A stretch of 10,122 nt of DNA from CAYNJF01 sp964351745 (GTDB taxonomy: Bacteria > Pseudomonadota > Gammaproteobacteria > Berkiellales > Berkiellaceae). Location of the stretch: positions 1-10,122 of the forward strand of contig CAYGPI010000089.1 in NCBI GenBank assembly GCA_964351745.1, written 5' to 3'. The notes below the pieces were generated by a model. The model was not told where the DNA came from. It did no database searches and was given only the letters and a program-made list of their open reading frames with translations. Within the stretch, counting starts at the first letter, position 1. Each line of letters begins with the position of its first letter. Shown in pieces: positions 1 to 7,534 of this stretch. The translations under genes and the position numbers were made by a program.

Positions 1-983
1 GCGATACCATCACACATGCTAAGGATGGTGCTAAAGTGCCATTAGCTGGGTTTACAAAAGTCCAACCAAAGGTGTTTGCTGGCTTATTCCCTGTTAATTC
101 AGAAGATTTTGAATCTTTTAGAGAGGCGCTAGCAAAGTTAAGCTTAAATGATGCCTCATTGTTTTATGAGCCTGAAACTTCTTCAGCGCTTGGGTTTGGG
201 TTTCGATGTGGCTTTTTAGGCATGTTGCACATGGAAATTATTCAAGAGCGGCTAGAGCGAGAGTATGACTTAGATCTGATAACAACGGCACCAACGGTTA
301 TCTATGAGATTTTGACAAAAAGTGGCGAAACTCTCAAGATTGATAGTCCTGCCAAGCTGCCTGACATGGGTACTATTGAAACAATGTTTGAGCCTATTGT
401 TGAAGCTCATATTTTAGTACCACAAACTTACGTGGGTAGCGTTATCAAATTGTGTATTGCTCGGCGCGGGGTTCAGCTTAAAATTGATTATCTTGGGACG
501 CAAGTAGCTCTCACTTATGAGTTGCCGCTTAGTGAAGTCGTCTTAGACTTTTTCGATAAATTAAAATCTGTGTCGCGTGGTTATGCTTCTTTAGATTATG
601 ACTTTAAACGGTTTCAACCAGCTGATTTAGTAAAGCTGGATGTTTTAATTAATAGTGAAAAGTTAGATGCTTTAGCCTTAATTCTGCATAAGGATAATGC
701 TTTTTACAGGGGCCGGGAGTTGGCGAGTAAAATGAAAGACATCATTCCGCGCCAAATGTATGATGTCGCCATTCAAGCAGCGATTGGGGGGCAGATTGTC
801 GCGCGTACCAATGTGAAAGCACTGAGGAAAAATGTAACAGCCAAGTGTTATGGAGGAGATGTTTCTCGTAAACGCAAATTGTTAGAAAAGCAAAAGGCGG
901 GGAAGAAGCGAATGAAGCAAGTTGGTAGCGTTGAAATTCCTCAAGATGCATTTCTTGCCATACTGAAAGTTGATAAGGACTAA
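1..983 (+). CDS. lepA: Elongation factor 4 (LepA), C-terminal part, 5' truncated by window edge
   Basis: LepA/EF4 is a ribosome-dependent translational GTPase of the EF-G family, implicated in back-translocation or initiation and ribosome biogenesis. Only about the last 326 residues are here. The frame is open from base 3, reading DTITHAKDGAKVPLAGF before the first internal ATG at 36, so that ATG is not the real start. The GTPase domain lies outside the window. The fragment covers the later EF-G-like domains and the LepA-specific C-terminal domain. The C-terminal signature is almost canonical: RTNVKALRKNVTAKCYGG, then SRKRKLLEKQKAGKKRMKQV and VEIPQDAFLA. This lysine/arginine-rich tail contacts the ribosome in known LepA structures. 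The TAA stop at 981-983 directly abuts the lepB start. The identification is secure. Confidence 0.98.
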   Translation, partial: DTITHAKDGAKVPLAGFTKVQPKVFAGLFPVNSEDFESFREALAKLSLNDASLFYEPETSSALGFGFRCGFLGMLHMEIIQERLEREYDLDLITTAPTVIYEILTKSGETLKIDSPAKLPDMGTIETMFEPIVEAHILVPQTYVGSVIKLCIARRGVQLKIDYLGTQVALTYELPLSEVVLDFFDKLKSVSRGYASLDYDFKRFQPADLVKLDVLINSEKLDALALILHKDNAFYRGRELASKMKDIIPRQMYDVAIQAAIGGQIVARTNVKALRKNVTAKCYGGDVSRKRKLLEKQKAGKKRMKQVGSVEIPQDAFLAILKVDKD

Positions 984-1895
984 GTGACTATGAATTTATT
1001 TTTTGATTTCTCTGCGGCATTGGGTCTCGCAACCATCGTGACCGGTGCCATCTGGGCCCTAGACACTATGTTTTTTAAAAAAGGCAGAATCGCTAAGAAG
1101 CAATCATTGATTGATCAATATCAACTGGTAGATCTTGATGCAAAAAAAATTAGCCCAGAAGATTTAGATGCAGCGATAACAGCTTCACAAACAGATCCGA
1201 TGATGGTTGAGCCTGCGCCACGGATGTCGAAACTGGCTGATTATTCTAAATCATTCTTTCCAGTTTTATTATTAGTCTTTTTGTTAAGAGCCTTTATTGC
1301 TGAGCCTTTTCGTATCCCATCAGGATCTATGCGACCTGGATTAGTGGAGGGCGACTTTATTTTAGTTAATAAATTTGTTTATGGATTGAAGTTGCCTCTC
1401 ACTGGGACAAAGCTGCTTAAAACCGGCAAGCCGCATCGAGGTGATGTTTTAGTTTTTCGTAGCCCAGAGGATACATCCATTGATTATATTAAGCGAGTTG
1501 TTGGGTTGCCTGGTGATAAAGTTAAAGTCAAAGATAAAGTGGTCTATATCAATGGAGAAGCCGTCAACCTTGAGTATATAGAGACAAGCTACGATACGGA
1601 TATTTCAGGGATTGCCCGCAAAGTGAAACACTACAAAGAAAAGCTTAACTCCAATAAGCATTCCATTTTTGTAAGTCCATATGCCCAGGGTGATTATGAA
1701 GAAACGATTGTGCCACAAGGTCATTACTTTGTGATGGGAGATAATCGAGATATGAGTCGCGATAGTCGAATATGGGGTTTTGTGCCTGAGAAATTAGTGC
1801 TTGGTAAAGCGTTTTTTATCTGGCTAAGTTTTGATATGACTAAGAAGGACGTTCGCTGGAGTCGTGTAGGGTTTATTGGAAAACAGGAGTCATAA
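984..1895 (+). CDS. lepB: Signal peptidase I (leader peptidase)
   Basis: This inner-membrane serine protease removes Sec and Tat signal peptides on the periplasmic side. At 303 residues it is a little shorter than E. coli LepB (324). A first membrane segment lies near residues 5-30, a polar cytoplasmic loop at about 31-85, and a second membrane segment at about 90-106. The Ser/Lys dyad is visible: Ser115 in PSGSMRPG and Lys170 in DYIKRVVGLPGD. Box E is GDNRDMSRDSR at 252-262. The start is either GTG 984, which directly follows the lepA stop with AAGGA (975-979) four bases upstream, or ATG 990 with the same AAGGA ten bases upstream. I list the longer form, but the choice is open. It probably also processes the exported HAD protein encoded at 9016. 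Confidence 0.97.
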   Translation: MTMNLFFDFSAALGLATIVTGAIWALDTMFFKKGRIAKKQSLIDQYQLVDLDAKKISPEDLDAAITASQTDPMMVEPAPRMSKLADYSKSFFPVLLLVFLLRAFIAEPFRIPSGSMRPGLVEGDFILVNKFVYGLKLPLTGTKLLKTGKPHRGDVLVFRSPEDTSIDYIKRVVGLPGDKVKVKDKVVYINGEAVNLEYIETSYDTDISGIARKVKHYKEKLNSNKHSIFVSPYAQGDYEETIVPQGHYFVMGDNRDMSRDSRIWGFVPEKLVLGKAFFIWLSFDMTKKDVRWSRVGFIGKQES

Positions 1896-2267
1896 ATGAA
1901 AGCATTACCAAGTAAGCAAAAAGGCATGACGCTCATCGCTTGGGTGTTTATCCTAGGGATAGTCATAAGTACAGTAACCATTTTAATTCGTTTAGTGCCA
2001 GCGTACATGGAAAGCTTTGCGGTGAAGGATAGTTTAAGTTCCTTAGCCCAAGAGTCAAATGTGAAGAGTATGTCTCTACATCGAGTTCAAGATACGCTAA
2101 GCAAAAAGCTTTATGTGAATGCCGTTAAAAGTGTTAAGGCAGAAGATCTAGAAGTCACTCGTGATGGGGAGGCTCTTCATTTTCGCTTAAATTATGAAGT
2201 GCGAGTTCACGCGATTGGCAATATTGATGCTGTTTTAAGTTTTGATAAAGAGGTCACAACAGAGTAA
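1896..2267 (+). CDS. DUF4845 single-pass membrane protein
   Basis: This is a 123-residue protein in the position, between lepB and rnc, typical of DUF4845 proteins in gammaproteobacteria. Their function is not established. The N-terminus is short and basic, followed by KGMTLIAWVFILG and a hydrophobic segment to about residue 32, then RLVPAYMESFAVKDSLSSL. It therefore looks like a membrane-anchored protein with a small soluble domain. The leader resembles a type IV prepilin leader (Gly10 before Met-Thr-Leu-Ile), but the position equivalent to pilin Glu5 is Ala15. AGGAG at 1885-1889 sits six bases before the ATG, which directly follows the lepB TAA. The stop overlaps the rnc start by one base (TAATG). 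The family call rests on context and leader shape and is fairly sure; the function is unknown. Confidence 0.8.
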   Translation: MKALPSKQKGMTLIAWVFILGIVISTVTILIRLVPAYMESFAVKDSLSSLAQESNVKSMSLHRVQDTLSKKLYVNAVKSVKAEDLEVTRDGEALHFRLNYEVRVHAIGNIDAVLSFDKEVTTE

Positions 2268-2932
2268 TGCTCAACAAACTAATGAAAAATCTTGGATATC
2301 AGTATCAAAATCCAGAAAATCTAAAGAGCGCATTGCGCCATCGCTCTATGGGGAAACCTAATAATGAGCGTTTGGAGTTTCTTGGAGATTCTATCCTTAA
2401 TTTTTTAATTGCTGAAAAGCTTTTTCAAATGTTTCCAAAAGCTTCAGAGGGCGAGCTGACTCGGTTGCGAGCTAGTTTAGTGAATCGACAAAGTTTAGCT
2501 GACATCTCGTTAGATCTTCATCTAGAAGAAGTGATTATGCTTGGGGTTGGTGAAAAGAAAAGCGGAGGCTTTAAACGCGAGTCGATACTCGCGGATGCCC
2601 TTGAGGCCATCATTGCGTCACTTTATTTAGAAGGGGGCATGAAAATAGCGTCAGAGGTGATAGCTAGACTTTATACCAAGAAATTAAGTGTTATCTCATT
2701 AGATAACATTAAGAAAGATCCCAAAACCAAGCTTCAAGAGTGGTTGCAAGCCAATAAACGAGCACTGCCAACCTACCGCGTACTAAAAAGCGAAAATCTT
2801 GGGCATGATTCAAGCTTCTTGATTGAGTGTCAAGTCGATAGTTTGAATGTGATTACAGCAGAAGGTCATAATCGACGGTTAGCTGAACAAAGAGCGGCAA
2901 AAATTGCCCTGGAGTTATTAGATGTTAAGTAA
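2267..2932 (+). CDS. rnc: Ribonuclease III
   Basis: This double-strand-specific endoribonuclease processes the 30S rRNA precursor and many mRNAs and sRNA-mRNA duplexes. Its 221 residues match the usual length. The catalytic domain has the signature NERLEFLGDS, with acidic residues Glu34, Glu37 and Asp41. Glu61 (SEGELTRLRASLV), Asp110 and Glu113 (DALEAIIASLYLEGG) complete the set. All sit at a constant offset of four from the E. coli residues E38, E41, D45, E65, D114 and E117. The double-stranded RNA-binding domain covers about 151-220, starting DPKTKLQEWLQ and ending in an alanine-rich helix (AEQRAAKIALELL). The start ATG overlaps the preceding TAA by one base, which implies re-initiation. 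The 3' end overlaps era by 11 bases, as is common for this pair. Confidence 0.98.
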   Translation: MLNKLMKNLGYQYQNPENLKSALRHRSMGKPNNERLEFLGDSILNFLIAEKLFQMFPKASEGELTRLRASLVNRQSLADISLDLHLEEVIMLGVGEKKSGGFKRESILADALEAIIASLYLEGGMKIASEVIARLYTKKLSVISLDNIKKDPKTKLQEWLQANKRALPTYRVLKSENLGHDSSFLIECQVDSLNVITAEGHNRRLAEQRAAKIALELLDVK

Positions 2933-3821
2933 ATATTGTGGTTTTGTAACCATCGTAGGTCGACCAAATGTTGGAAAATCTACGTTGTTAAATTATATGA
3001 TGGGTAAGAAGTTAAGCATCACTTGTCATAAGCCACAAACAACTCGTCTCAATTTGTATGGGATTAAAACCAAAGCTAACCATCAAGCAGTGTTTATTGA
3101 TACACCAGGCTTACATTTAGATGCGAAGAAAGAACTTAATCGATTGATGAATAAGCAAGCAAGAAGTTCATTGATTGACATTGATGTGGTTGTCTTTATG
3201 GTAGAAGCTAATCGTTGGACTGATGAAGATGAGGCCGTTTTAAAAATTTTAGAAGGTCAGTCTAACGTTATTTTAGTGATTAACAAAATCGATAGCTTTA
3301 AAAATAAACGTGAACTTATGCCCTATATAGAGAAGGTTGCTTCGAAATTGCCCCAAGCAACAGTGCTTCCTTTATCTGCTTCTAAGGGTGAGCAGGTCGA
3401 TGTTCTAGAAAAAATTATTTTTGATAAGCTTCCGCAAGGGCCTTTCCATTTTCCAGAAGATATGGACTGCTCCCATAATGAGCACTATCGCATGACTGAA
3501 ATAGTCAGAGAAAAAATTCTAAGGCAAATCAATGAAGAGATCCCATATTGCGCGACTGTTCAAATTGAGAAAATAGCTCAATTGGAAAAATGCTTAGAAG
3601 TTAATGTGCTTATTTGGGTTGAGAGAGAAGGGCAAAAGAAAATTCTGATTGGAGAGAAAGGTGCCAATTTAAAGAATATTGGGATCCATGCTCGCCAAGA
3701 TATAGAAAAAATGATTGGCCAAAAAGTTATGTTGAAACTTTGGATTAAAGTGAAAAAGGGTTGGTCAGATAGCCATACTGCTTTAGGACAACTTGGCTTT
3801 CATGATATGTCTATGGGTTAA
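2922..3821 (+). CDS. era: GTPase Era
   Basis: Era is an essential GTPase that binds the 3' end of 16S rRNA and assists maturation of the 30S subunit. At 299 residues it is full length. The G motifs are intact: G1 GRPNVGKS (13-20), the G2 region PQTTR (38-42), G3 DTPG (60-63), G4 NKID (121-124) and G5 SAS (152-154). The inter-domain FPED motif is at 177-180. The C-terminal KH domain carries its RNA-binding GEKG loop at 244-247. A GGAG at 2911-2914, inside the rnc coding sequence, is seven bases before the ATG and supports this start. The rnc-era overlap is consistent with their shared role in rRNA maturation. The identification is secure. Confidence 0.98.
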   Translation: MLSKYCGFVTIVGRPNVGKSTLLNYMMGKKLSITCHKPQTTRLNLYGIKTKANHQAVFIDTPGLHLDAKKELNRLMNKQARSSLIDIDVVVFMVEANRWTDEDEAVLKILEGQSNVILVINKIDSFKNKRELMPYIEKVASKLPQATVLPLSASKGEQVDVLEKIIFDKLPQGPFHFPEDMDCSHNEHYRMTEIVREKILRQINEEIPYCATVQIEKIAQLEKCLEVNVLIWVEREGQKKILIGEKGANLKNIGIHARQDIEKMIGQKVMLKLWIKVKKGWSDSHTALGQLGFHDMSMG

Positions 3822-3823
3822 TC

Positions 3824-4534
3824 ATGTTTAGACTAGACTTACAGCCAAGTTATGTCTTACATACGAGACCCTTTAAAGAAACAAGTCTTATAGCTGATAT
3901 TTTAACCCAGGATGATGGCCTGCAAAGTGTTTTGATTAAGGGAGCTAAGCGTCCAAAGTCAAGATTTAAAGGATTGATTATACCTTTTGTGCCTTTAATC
4001 ATCAGTGCCGTGGGTCGCACCGATCTTTTGACGTTGACATTAGCAGAGCCAAGAGCTCGCTCCTTTCCAGTGCAAGGAAAAAACTTGCTCAGTGGTATGT
4101 ATCTTAATGAGCTTGTTATTAAATTAATGCCGAGATTTGATTCGCATCCTAAAATATTTGAGGCCTACGAAGCGACCATAAGTGCACTCAAAGAATTTGA
4201 TTTAAATCAAACCCACTGGTCACTTCGCCGCTTTGAGTATACGCTGCTCAAGGATTTAGGCTATGGCTTAGATTTTCAGTTTGATGGCGATAATCAGCCT
4301 ATTAGCGCTGATTCTTATTATGACTATCAAGAGCAAAAGGGCTTGGTTCGAGTTGGACCACAAGCAATGCCGCATATTGAAGGTCATGCTTTATTAAGCT
4401 TTGCAAAAGGGGAGACCACCGCTTTAAATTTGAGCTCACTTAAATGGTTGATGCGCAAAGCGATGGCCTCCGTCTTAAATGGGAAGAAACTGTACACTCG
4501 TGAACTTGCACGTTATTTAGGAGAAATGTCATGA
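3824..4534 (+). CDS. recO: DNA repair protein RecO
   Basis: RecO is a recombination mediator that, with RecR, loads RecA onto SSB-coated single-stranded DNA in the RecFOR pathway and also anneals strands. The 236 residues match the E. coli-type length (about 242). The N-terminal OB fold covers roughly residues 1-80 and has the family pattern YVLHTRPFKETSLIADILTQ followed by LIKGAKRPKSRFKGLI. The rest is a helical domain including LRRFEYTLLKDLGYGLDF. The protein contains no cysteine, so it lacks the zinc finger found in RecO of Deinococcus or Bacillus; this agrees with the proteobacterial form. It starts two bases after era without a strong ribosome-binding site. Its TGA overlaps the pdxJ ATG by four bases (ATGA at 4531-4534). 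Confidence 0.95.
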   Translation: MFRLDLQPSYVLHTRPFKETSLIADILTQDDGLQSVLIKGAKRPKSRFKGLIIPFVPLIISAVGRTDLLTLTLAEPRARSFPVQGKNLLSGMYLNELVIKLMPRFDSHPKIFEAYEATISALKEFDLNQTHWSLRRFEYTLLKDLGYGLDFQFDGDNQPISADSYYDYQEQKGLVRVGPQAMPHIEGHALLSFAKGETTALNLSSLKWLMRKAMASVLNGKKLYTRELARYLGEMS

Positions 4535-5268
4535 AATCTAAAGGACAGCTATTATTAGGCGTCAATATTGACCATGTTGCAACGATTCGCCAAGCTAGAA
4601 TGACTAGCTACCCTGATCCGGTTGTTGCGGCGCTTGAGGCGCAAAGAGCAGGCGCTGACGGTATTACCCTTCATGTTCGAGAAGATAGAAGACACGTCAA
4701 TGAGCGCGACTTAGAGCGCTTGATGGAAATGTGCCAGATCCCAGTTAATTTGGAGATGGCAGCAAGTGAAGAAATGCTTATGATGGCTAAAAAGCATAAG
4801 CCACCTTTTTGTTGCATTGTTCCTGAAAAGCGTGAAGAGCTTACAACAGAAGGCGGTCTTGACGTTGTGAAGCATTTTAGTCGAATGAAAGAAATATGCA
4901 TGGAGCTAAATAAGCAAGACTGTGAAGTCTCATTATTTGTTGATCCATCAATCTCTCAAATTGAAGCAAGTTTTGAAGCAGGCGCTACTTTTATTGAGAT
5001 CCACACAGGATTTTATGCTGACGCGATTGATGCTAGAACTCAAGCAGAAGAACTTGTGAAAATTCAAAAGGCAGCAAAAATTGCTGATGAGATAGGATTG
5101 AAAGTCAATGCTGGTCATGGATTGCATTTACATAATACCTTAGCAATTGCTAAAATTCCTGAAATCATTGAACTTAACATTGGTCATAGCCTAGTTGGTC
5201 TTGCCATTACTGAAGGTATGCAGGCAGCTGTGCGCCAGTTCAAAATGCTTTTGGCTCAAGCAAGATGA
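4531..5268 (+). CDS. pdxJ: Pyridoxine 5'-phosphate synthase PdxJ
   Basis: PdxJ condenses 3-amino-2-oxopropyl phosphate with 1-deoxy-D-xylulose 5-phosphate to form pyridoxine 5'-phosphate, the ring-closing step of the DXP-dependent vitamin B6 pathway. The protein is a TIM barrel of the usual length (245 residues). Visible family signatures are LGVNIDHVATIRQAR at 9-23, DGITLHVREDRRHV at 43-56 with conserved His and Arg residues, VNLEMAAS at 72-79, NAGHGLHLHN at 193-202 and ELNIGHSLVG at 214-223, the last two forming the phosphate-binding end. AGGAG at 4519-4523 inside recO lies seven bases before the ATG, and the start overlaps the recO stop (ATGA). The stop overlaps acpS in the same way at 5265-5268, so this gene appears translationally coupled on both sides. 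Confidence 0.98.
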   Translation: MKSKGQLLLGVNIDHVATIRQARMTSYPDPVVAALEAQRAGADGITLHVREDRRHVNERDLERLMEMCQIPVNLEMAASEEMLMMAKKHKPPFCCIVPEKREELTTEGGLDVVKHFSRMKEICMELNKQDCEVSLFVDPSISQIEASFEAGATFIEIHTGFYADAIDARTQAEELVKIQKAAKIADEIGLKVNAGHGLHLHNTLAIAKIPEIIELNIGHSLVGLAITEGMQAAVRQFKMLLAQAR

Positions 5269-5645
5269 GCTTTGTTAAAGGGGTTGGCACTGACTTGGTC
5301 TCAATAGAGCGGATCGAATCACTGTGGCTTCGGTTTGGCTATAAATTTGCTCAAAGGATCTTAAGCGCCAAAGAGTTATGTTTGTTTGAAACGAAAGCTT
5401 GCAAAGTCTCTTTTATTGCTAAAAGATTTGCAGCTAAAGAAGCCATCACAAAAGCGATTGGCACAGGTATTGGTGAAGCTATTAGCTTTCATGATATATC
5501 CATTTTGAACCAAGCAAGTGGCCAACCTTTTGTTGAATATAGTGAGAAAGGATCCATCGTGCTTCACGAGAAATCATTGACTGTAACGCACATTTCAATC
5601 TCAGATGAGAAGGCTTACGCTTTAGCCTTTGCGGTTGTTAGTTAA
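5265..5645 (+). CDS. acpS: Holo-[acyl-carrier-protein] synthase AcpS
   Basis: AcpS transfers the 4'-phosphopantetheine arm of coenzyme A to the serine of apo-ACP, activating it for fatty acid synthesis. At 126 residues it matches the trimeric AcpS family. The N-terminal motif GVGTDLVSIERIE contains the metal-binding Asp10. The second signature, KRFAAKEAITKAIGTGIG, holds Glu59. The C-terminal strand HISISDEKAYALA also matches the family. The start ATG overlaps the pdxJ TGA by four bases with no strong Shine-Dalgarno of its own, so coupled translation is likely. It is the last gene of the + strand run, and the next gene converges on it. The pdxJ-acpS pair is the usual gammaproteobacterial arrangement. 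Confidence 0.97.
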   Translation: MSFVKGVGTDLVSIERIESLWLRFGYKFAQRILSAKELCLFETKACKVSFIAKRFAAKEAITKAIGTGIGEAISFHDISILNQASGQPFVEYSEKGSIVLHEKSLTVTHISISDEKAYALAFAVVS

Positions 5646-5656
5646 TTGTAGAAGAG

Positions 5657-5706
5657 CGCCACCTGCGTGCAACACTTGTTAAGTTTTACTTGCGCGATGG
5701 GTGGCG
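5657..5706. terminator. Long multi-tier hairpin between convergent genes, possible terminator
   Basis: The gap between the convergent acpS and 390-residue genes contains a strong inverted repeat. The outer stem CGCCACC (5657-5663) pairs with GGTGGCG (5700-5706). After a small internal loop, CGTGCAA (5666-5672) pairs with TTGCGCG (5690-5696), with one G-U pair. The apical loop can form a small ACTT/AAGT stem (5674-5677 with 5681-5684). No U-tract follows on either strand, so it is not a canonical Rho-independent terminator. It may block read-through from both sides, stabilise 3' ends, or be a dispersed repeat element. Confidence 0.45.
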
Positions 5707-5763
5707 AACTTGAGTAACAGTTTTGAACTCAATTATAGATTTTGCAATCTGTTAGTGTATTGT

Positions 5764-6936
5764 TTAAGCAGGTCTTTTGCTTGCCCTTTTGTTACTCCTT
5801 CTACACCTGCTACTGTCTTGAGGAATAGCAGGAAGAGGATCTTCTGGACCAGAAGATTCATTGGCGACGACTCCTCTAGGTGCTTTCCTTAACTCTGCTT
5901 CTGCTGCAGGAGTCAACGACAAACTTGTGGTTGAGCTTGTGGTTGGGTTTGCTAGGTTAGCTTGCAACCTAGCTAGCCTGTCAAAGTCCCCTATAGATTC
6001 TTCGATTAGTAGTGCTGTCACTTTCTCTAAGTCCTTTTGATGTTGATATCTGGCTTGAATCGTTTGTAGCTCACCTAAGGCTTTGACTGTTGTTAAAATA
6101 TCTTGGGCTTTATGATCTGAGCTTGAATCAAATACTTTGCTTTTGATAAATAGGGCAACAGGTGCTATGAAGGGTAGAGAAGTCATGCCTAAAATGGCTG
6201 CTGTTGGTAAGGCAAAGTGGATCCCAACGCTCATCATAATCATAGATATAGCAGCATGTTGTGCTTTACCAAAGATTCGATTCATTAAAGATGGATCGCT
6301 TTGTATTTTAAAGGCTTCGTGACCTTGTCTTATCAATTCTTCAAATTCGGCTTGATTCTTGGTCTTGCGCATAGCTTTTAGAACGTCTCTTAACGTTAGA
6401 ATCAGGTAAGCGCTGGTCACTAGGCATGCGATCCCAGTTCCACTTTCATATTGTTCGCATTCTTTATTTTCGCTATAGGATACACAAGCAGCTTTATTGA
6501 TGCGTGTTTGTAGAGTCTCTGGGCCTGCAGACATGATGGTTAAGAGTAGGGTCTGGCCAATGGTGTCTGTCATTAAAACAAGCTGCTCTAGAGATTTAGT
6601 TAATGTATTTGTTGTGTTTGCAAGGTTTGCTGTTGTGGCAGAAGCACTATTAGCTGCTTGTAGAGTATTTGAGGCAAATGCAAAAGTGTTATAGACTGCA
6701 TTTAAAGCAGTTTGGCCAGTGCTATATAGCGTATCATAAAGACTAGGGGCATTGGCTGTTGTTTCTTCAATGATTGTCTCACTAGCTTGCTCAAATACGG
6801 AGCAGACTTCCTGAGTGAAAAATTCAGGGGCTAAAGGGCACATATTGTCCAACTGGGCTACAGCTTGCTCTGCTGGTGAGCTAATGAAACTAGTAAAGTA
6901 ATTGGCTAGGTTGGAGAGTTGCGTATAAAAAGGCAT
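5764..6936 (-). CDS. Unrecognised 390-residue protein with hydrophobic hairpin and basic C-terminal tail
   Basis: I do not recognise a family for this protein, and no catalytic motif is visible. Residues 75-115 are an alanine/threonine/asparagine-rich stretch with loosely repeated helices such as SASATTANLANTTNTL. A first hydrophobic segment lies at about 166-183 and a longer one at about 227-265, broken near Leu243-Pro244, which could form a membrane hairpin. Residues 275-330 are charged and likely helical, possibly coiled coil. After a low-complexity Thr/Ser run (332-342), the tail turns proline-rich and then strongly basic (RCRRSNKRASKRP, 377-389). There is no signal peptide. Cysteines occur at 33, 45, 151, 160, 171 and 378. 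The ATG at 6936 is the first start after an in-frame stop, with a weak AGATGAG upstream. The long open frame makes a real gene likely. A secreted effector or membrane-active protein is a guess. Confidence 0.75.
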   Translation of the reverse strand: MPFYTQLSNLANYFTSFISSPAEQAVAQLDNMCPLAPEFFTQEVCSVFEQASETIIEETTANAPSLYDTLYSTGQTALNAVYNTFAFASNTLQAANSASATTANLANTTNTLTKSLEQLVLMTDTIGQTLLLTIMSAGPETLQTRINKAACVSYSENKECEQYESGTGIACLVTSAYLILTLRDVLKAMRKTKNQAEFEELIRQGHEAFKIQSDPSLMNRIFGKAQHAAISMIMMSVGIHFALPTAAILGMTSLPFIAPVALFIKSKVFDSSSDHKAQDILTTVKALGELQTIQARYQHQKDLEKVTALLIEESIGDFDRLARLQANLANPTTSSTTSLSLTPAAEAELRKAPRGVVANESSGPEDPLPAIPQDSSRCRRSNKRASKRPA

Positions 6937-6963
6937 ATGAAGCTCATCTGTATCAGTAAAATC

Positions 6964-6984
6964 TTGTGATCCACTATATCACAA
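6964..6984. promoter_or_regulatory. Perfect 7-bp inverted repeat, operator or weak terminator
   Basis: TTGTGAT (6964-6970) and ATCACAA (6978-6984) are perfect inverted copies around a 7-base centre. The stem can extend by a wobble and a T-A pair on the minus-strand transcript, where GATTTTA follows. The repeat lies 28-48 bases before the start of the 390-residue gene and about 55 bases after the GNAT gene stop. It could be a weak terminator for the GNAT transcript or a binding site for a dimeric regulator in the promoter of the 390-residue gene. Confidence 0.35.
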
Positions 6985-7039
6985 AAGTTTTCCAGCTAAC
7001 TTTAGCGGAGTACCATTGGTCACTCCCAGGAGCCTTTCG

Positions 7040-7534
7040 TCATCTGTTTTCATTTAAAAGTAAGCCAAAGATATGCTCATCTGTATCGTGACTGTCATTG
7101 ACTCTTTTGAACCAGTTTTTTAATGTCCCTTCCAAAGTAAAGCCAAGGATTTTATAAAATGAGATGGCTATGTGGTTGTCAGCCTCAACAAAAAGCTCAA
7201 CTCTCCTAAATCCACCTCGTGATCGTATATTATCAAGGATAGCTTGAAGAAAGCTCTTTCCATGTCCCATGCGCTGAAGGTTAGGCTTGATGGCTAAAGT
7301 GCTTAATCGCATCACATGCTTACAGCGTCTTTGGTTTGGAACTAGAATGCAAGTCCCCACTACCTCTTGATTGACCTCATAAACAAAGAGTTCCCCTTGA
7401 CTCTTAAGCTCTTCAAAGATTAGTTTAAAATCACTTTTAGATTGAATCTCAAAAGATAAAAAGGGATTGACGGTATCGTGCATATAAATATCATATAGGT
7501 CATCATTATCTTTTGGGGTGGCTAGTCGGATCAT
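7040..7534 (-). CDS. GNAT-family N-acetyltransferase
   Basis: This 164-residue protein has the GNAT fold and would transfer an acetyl group from acetyl-CoA to an amine; the substrate is not evident. It opens with MIRLATPKDNDDL, a usual GNAT beginning. Motif A, the pyrophosphate-binding turn, is visible as QRMGHGKSF (87-95) after the strand MRLSTLAIKP. Motif B follows as EADNHIAISFYKILGFTLEG (117-136). A substitution of the middle Gly/Ala by His91 still fits the Q/R-x-x-G-x-G pattern. The start ATG overlaps the stop of the upstream methyltransferase frame by four bases (ATGA at 7531-7534), so it appears translationally coupled to it. It may modify the same target as that enzyme or be a resistance- or RimI-like enzyme; the sequence does not decide. 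Confidence 0.88.
   Translation of the reverse strand: MIRLATPKDNDDLYDIYMHDTVNPFLSFEIQSKSDFKLIFEELKSQGELFVYEVNQEVVGTCILVPNQRRCKHVMRLSTLAIKPNLQRMGHGKSFLQAILDNIRSRGGFRRVELFVEADNHIAISFYKILGFTLEGTLKNWFKRVNDSHDTDEHIFGLLLNENR

Noticed and set aside
5699..5718. Sequence resembling the 16S rRNA stretch around GTGGCG-AC-GAGTAAC
   Set aside because: The match is short and imperfect, and the flanks show no other 16S-like sequence. It lies within or beside the hairpin and is taken as coincidence.
5701..5892. 63-codon + strand frame overlapping the 3' end of the orphan gene
   Set aside because: No ribosome-binding site or family resemblance, and it opposes a longer, better-supported gene.
6942..7087. 13-base direct repeat GCTCATCTGTATC at 6942-6954 and 7075-7087, one copy inside the GNAT gene and one before the orphan gene
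   Set aside because: One such pair is expected by chance somewhere in a 10-kb window, and the flanking similarity is weak.
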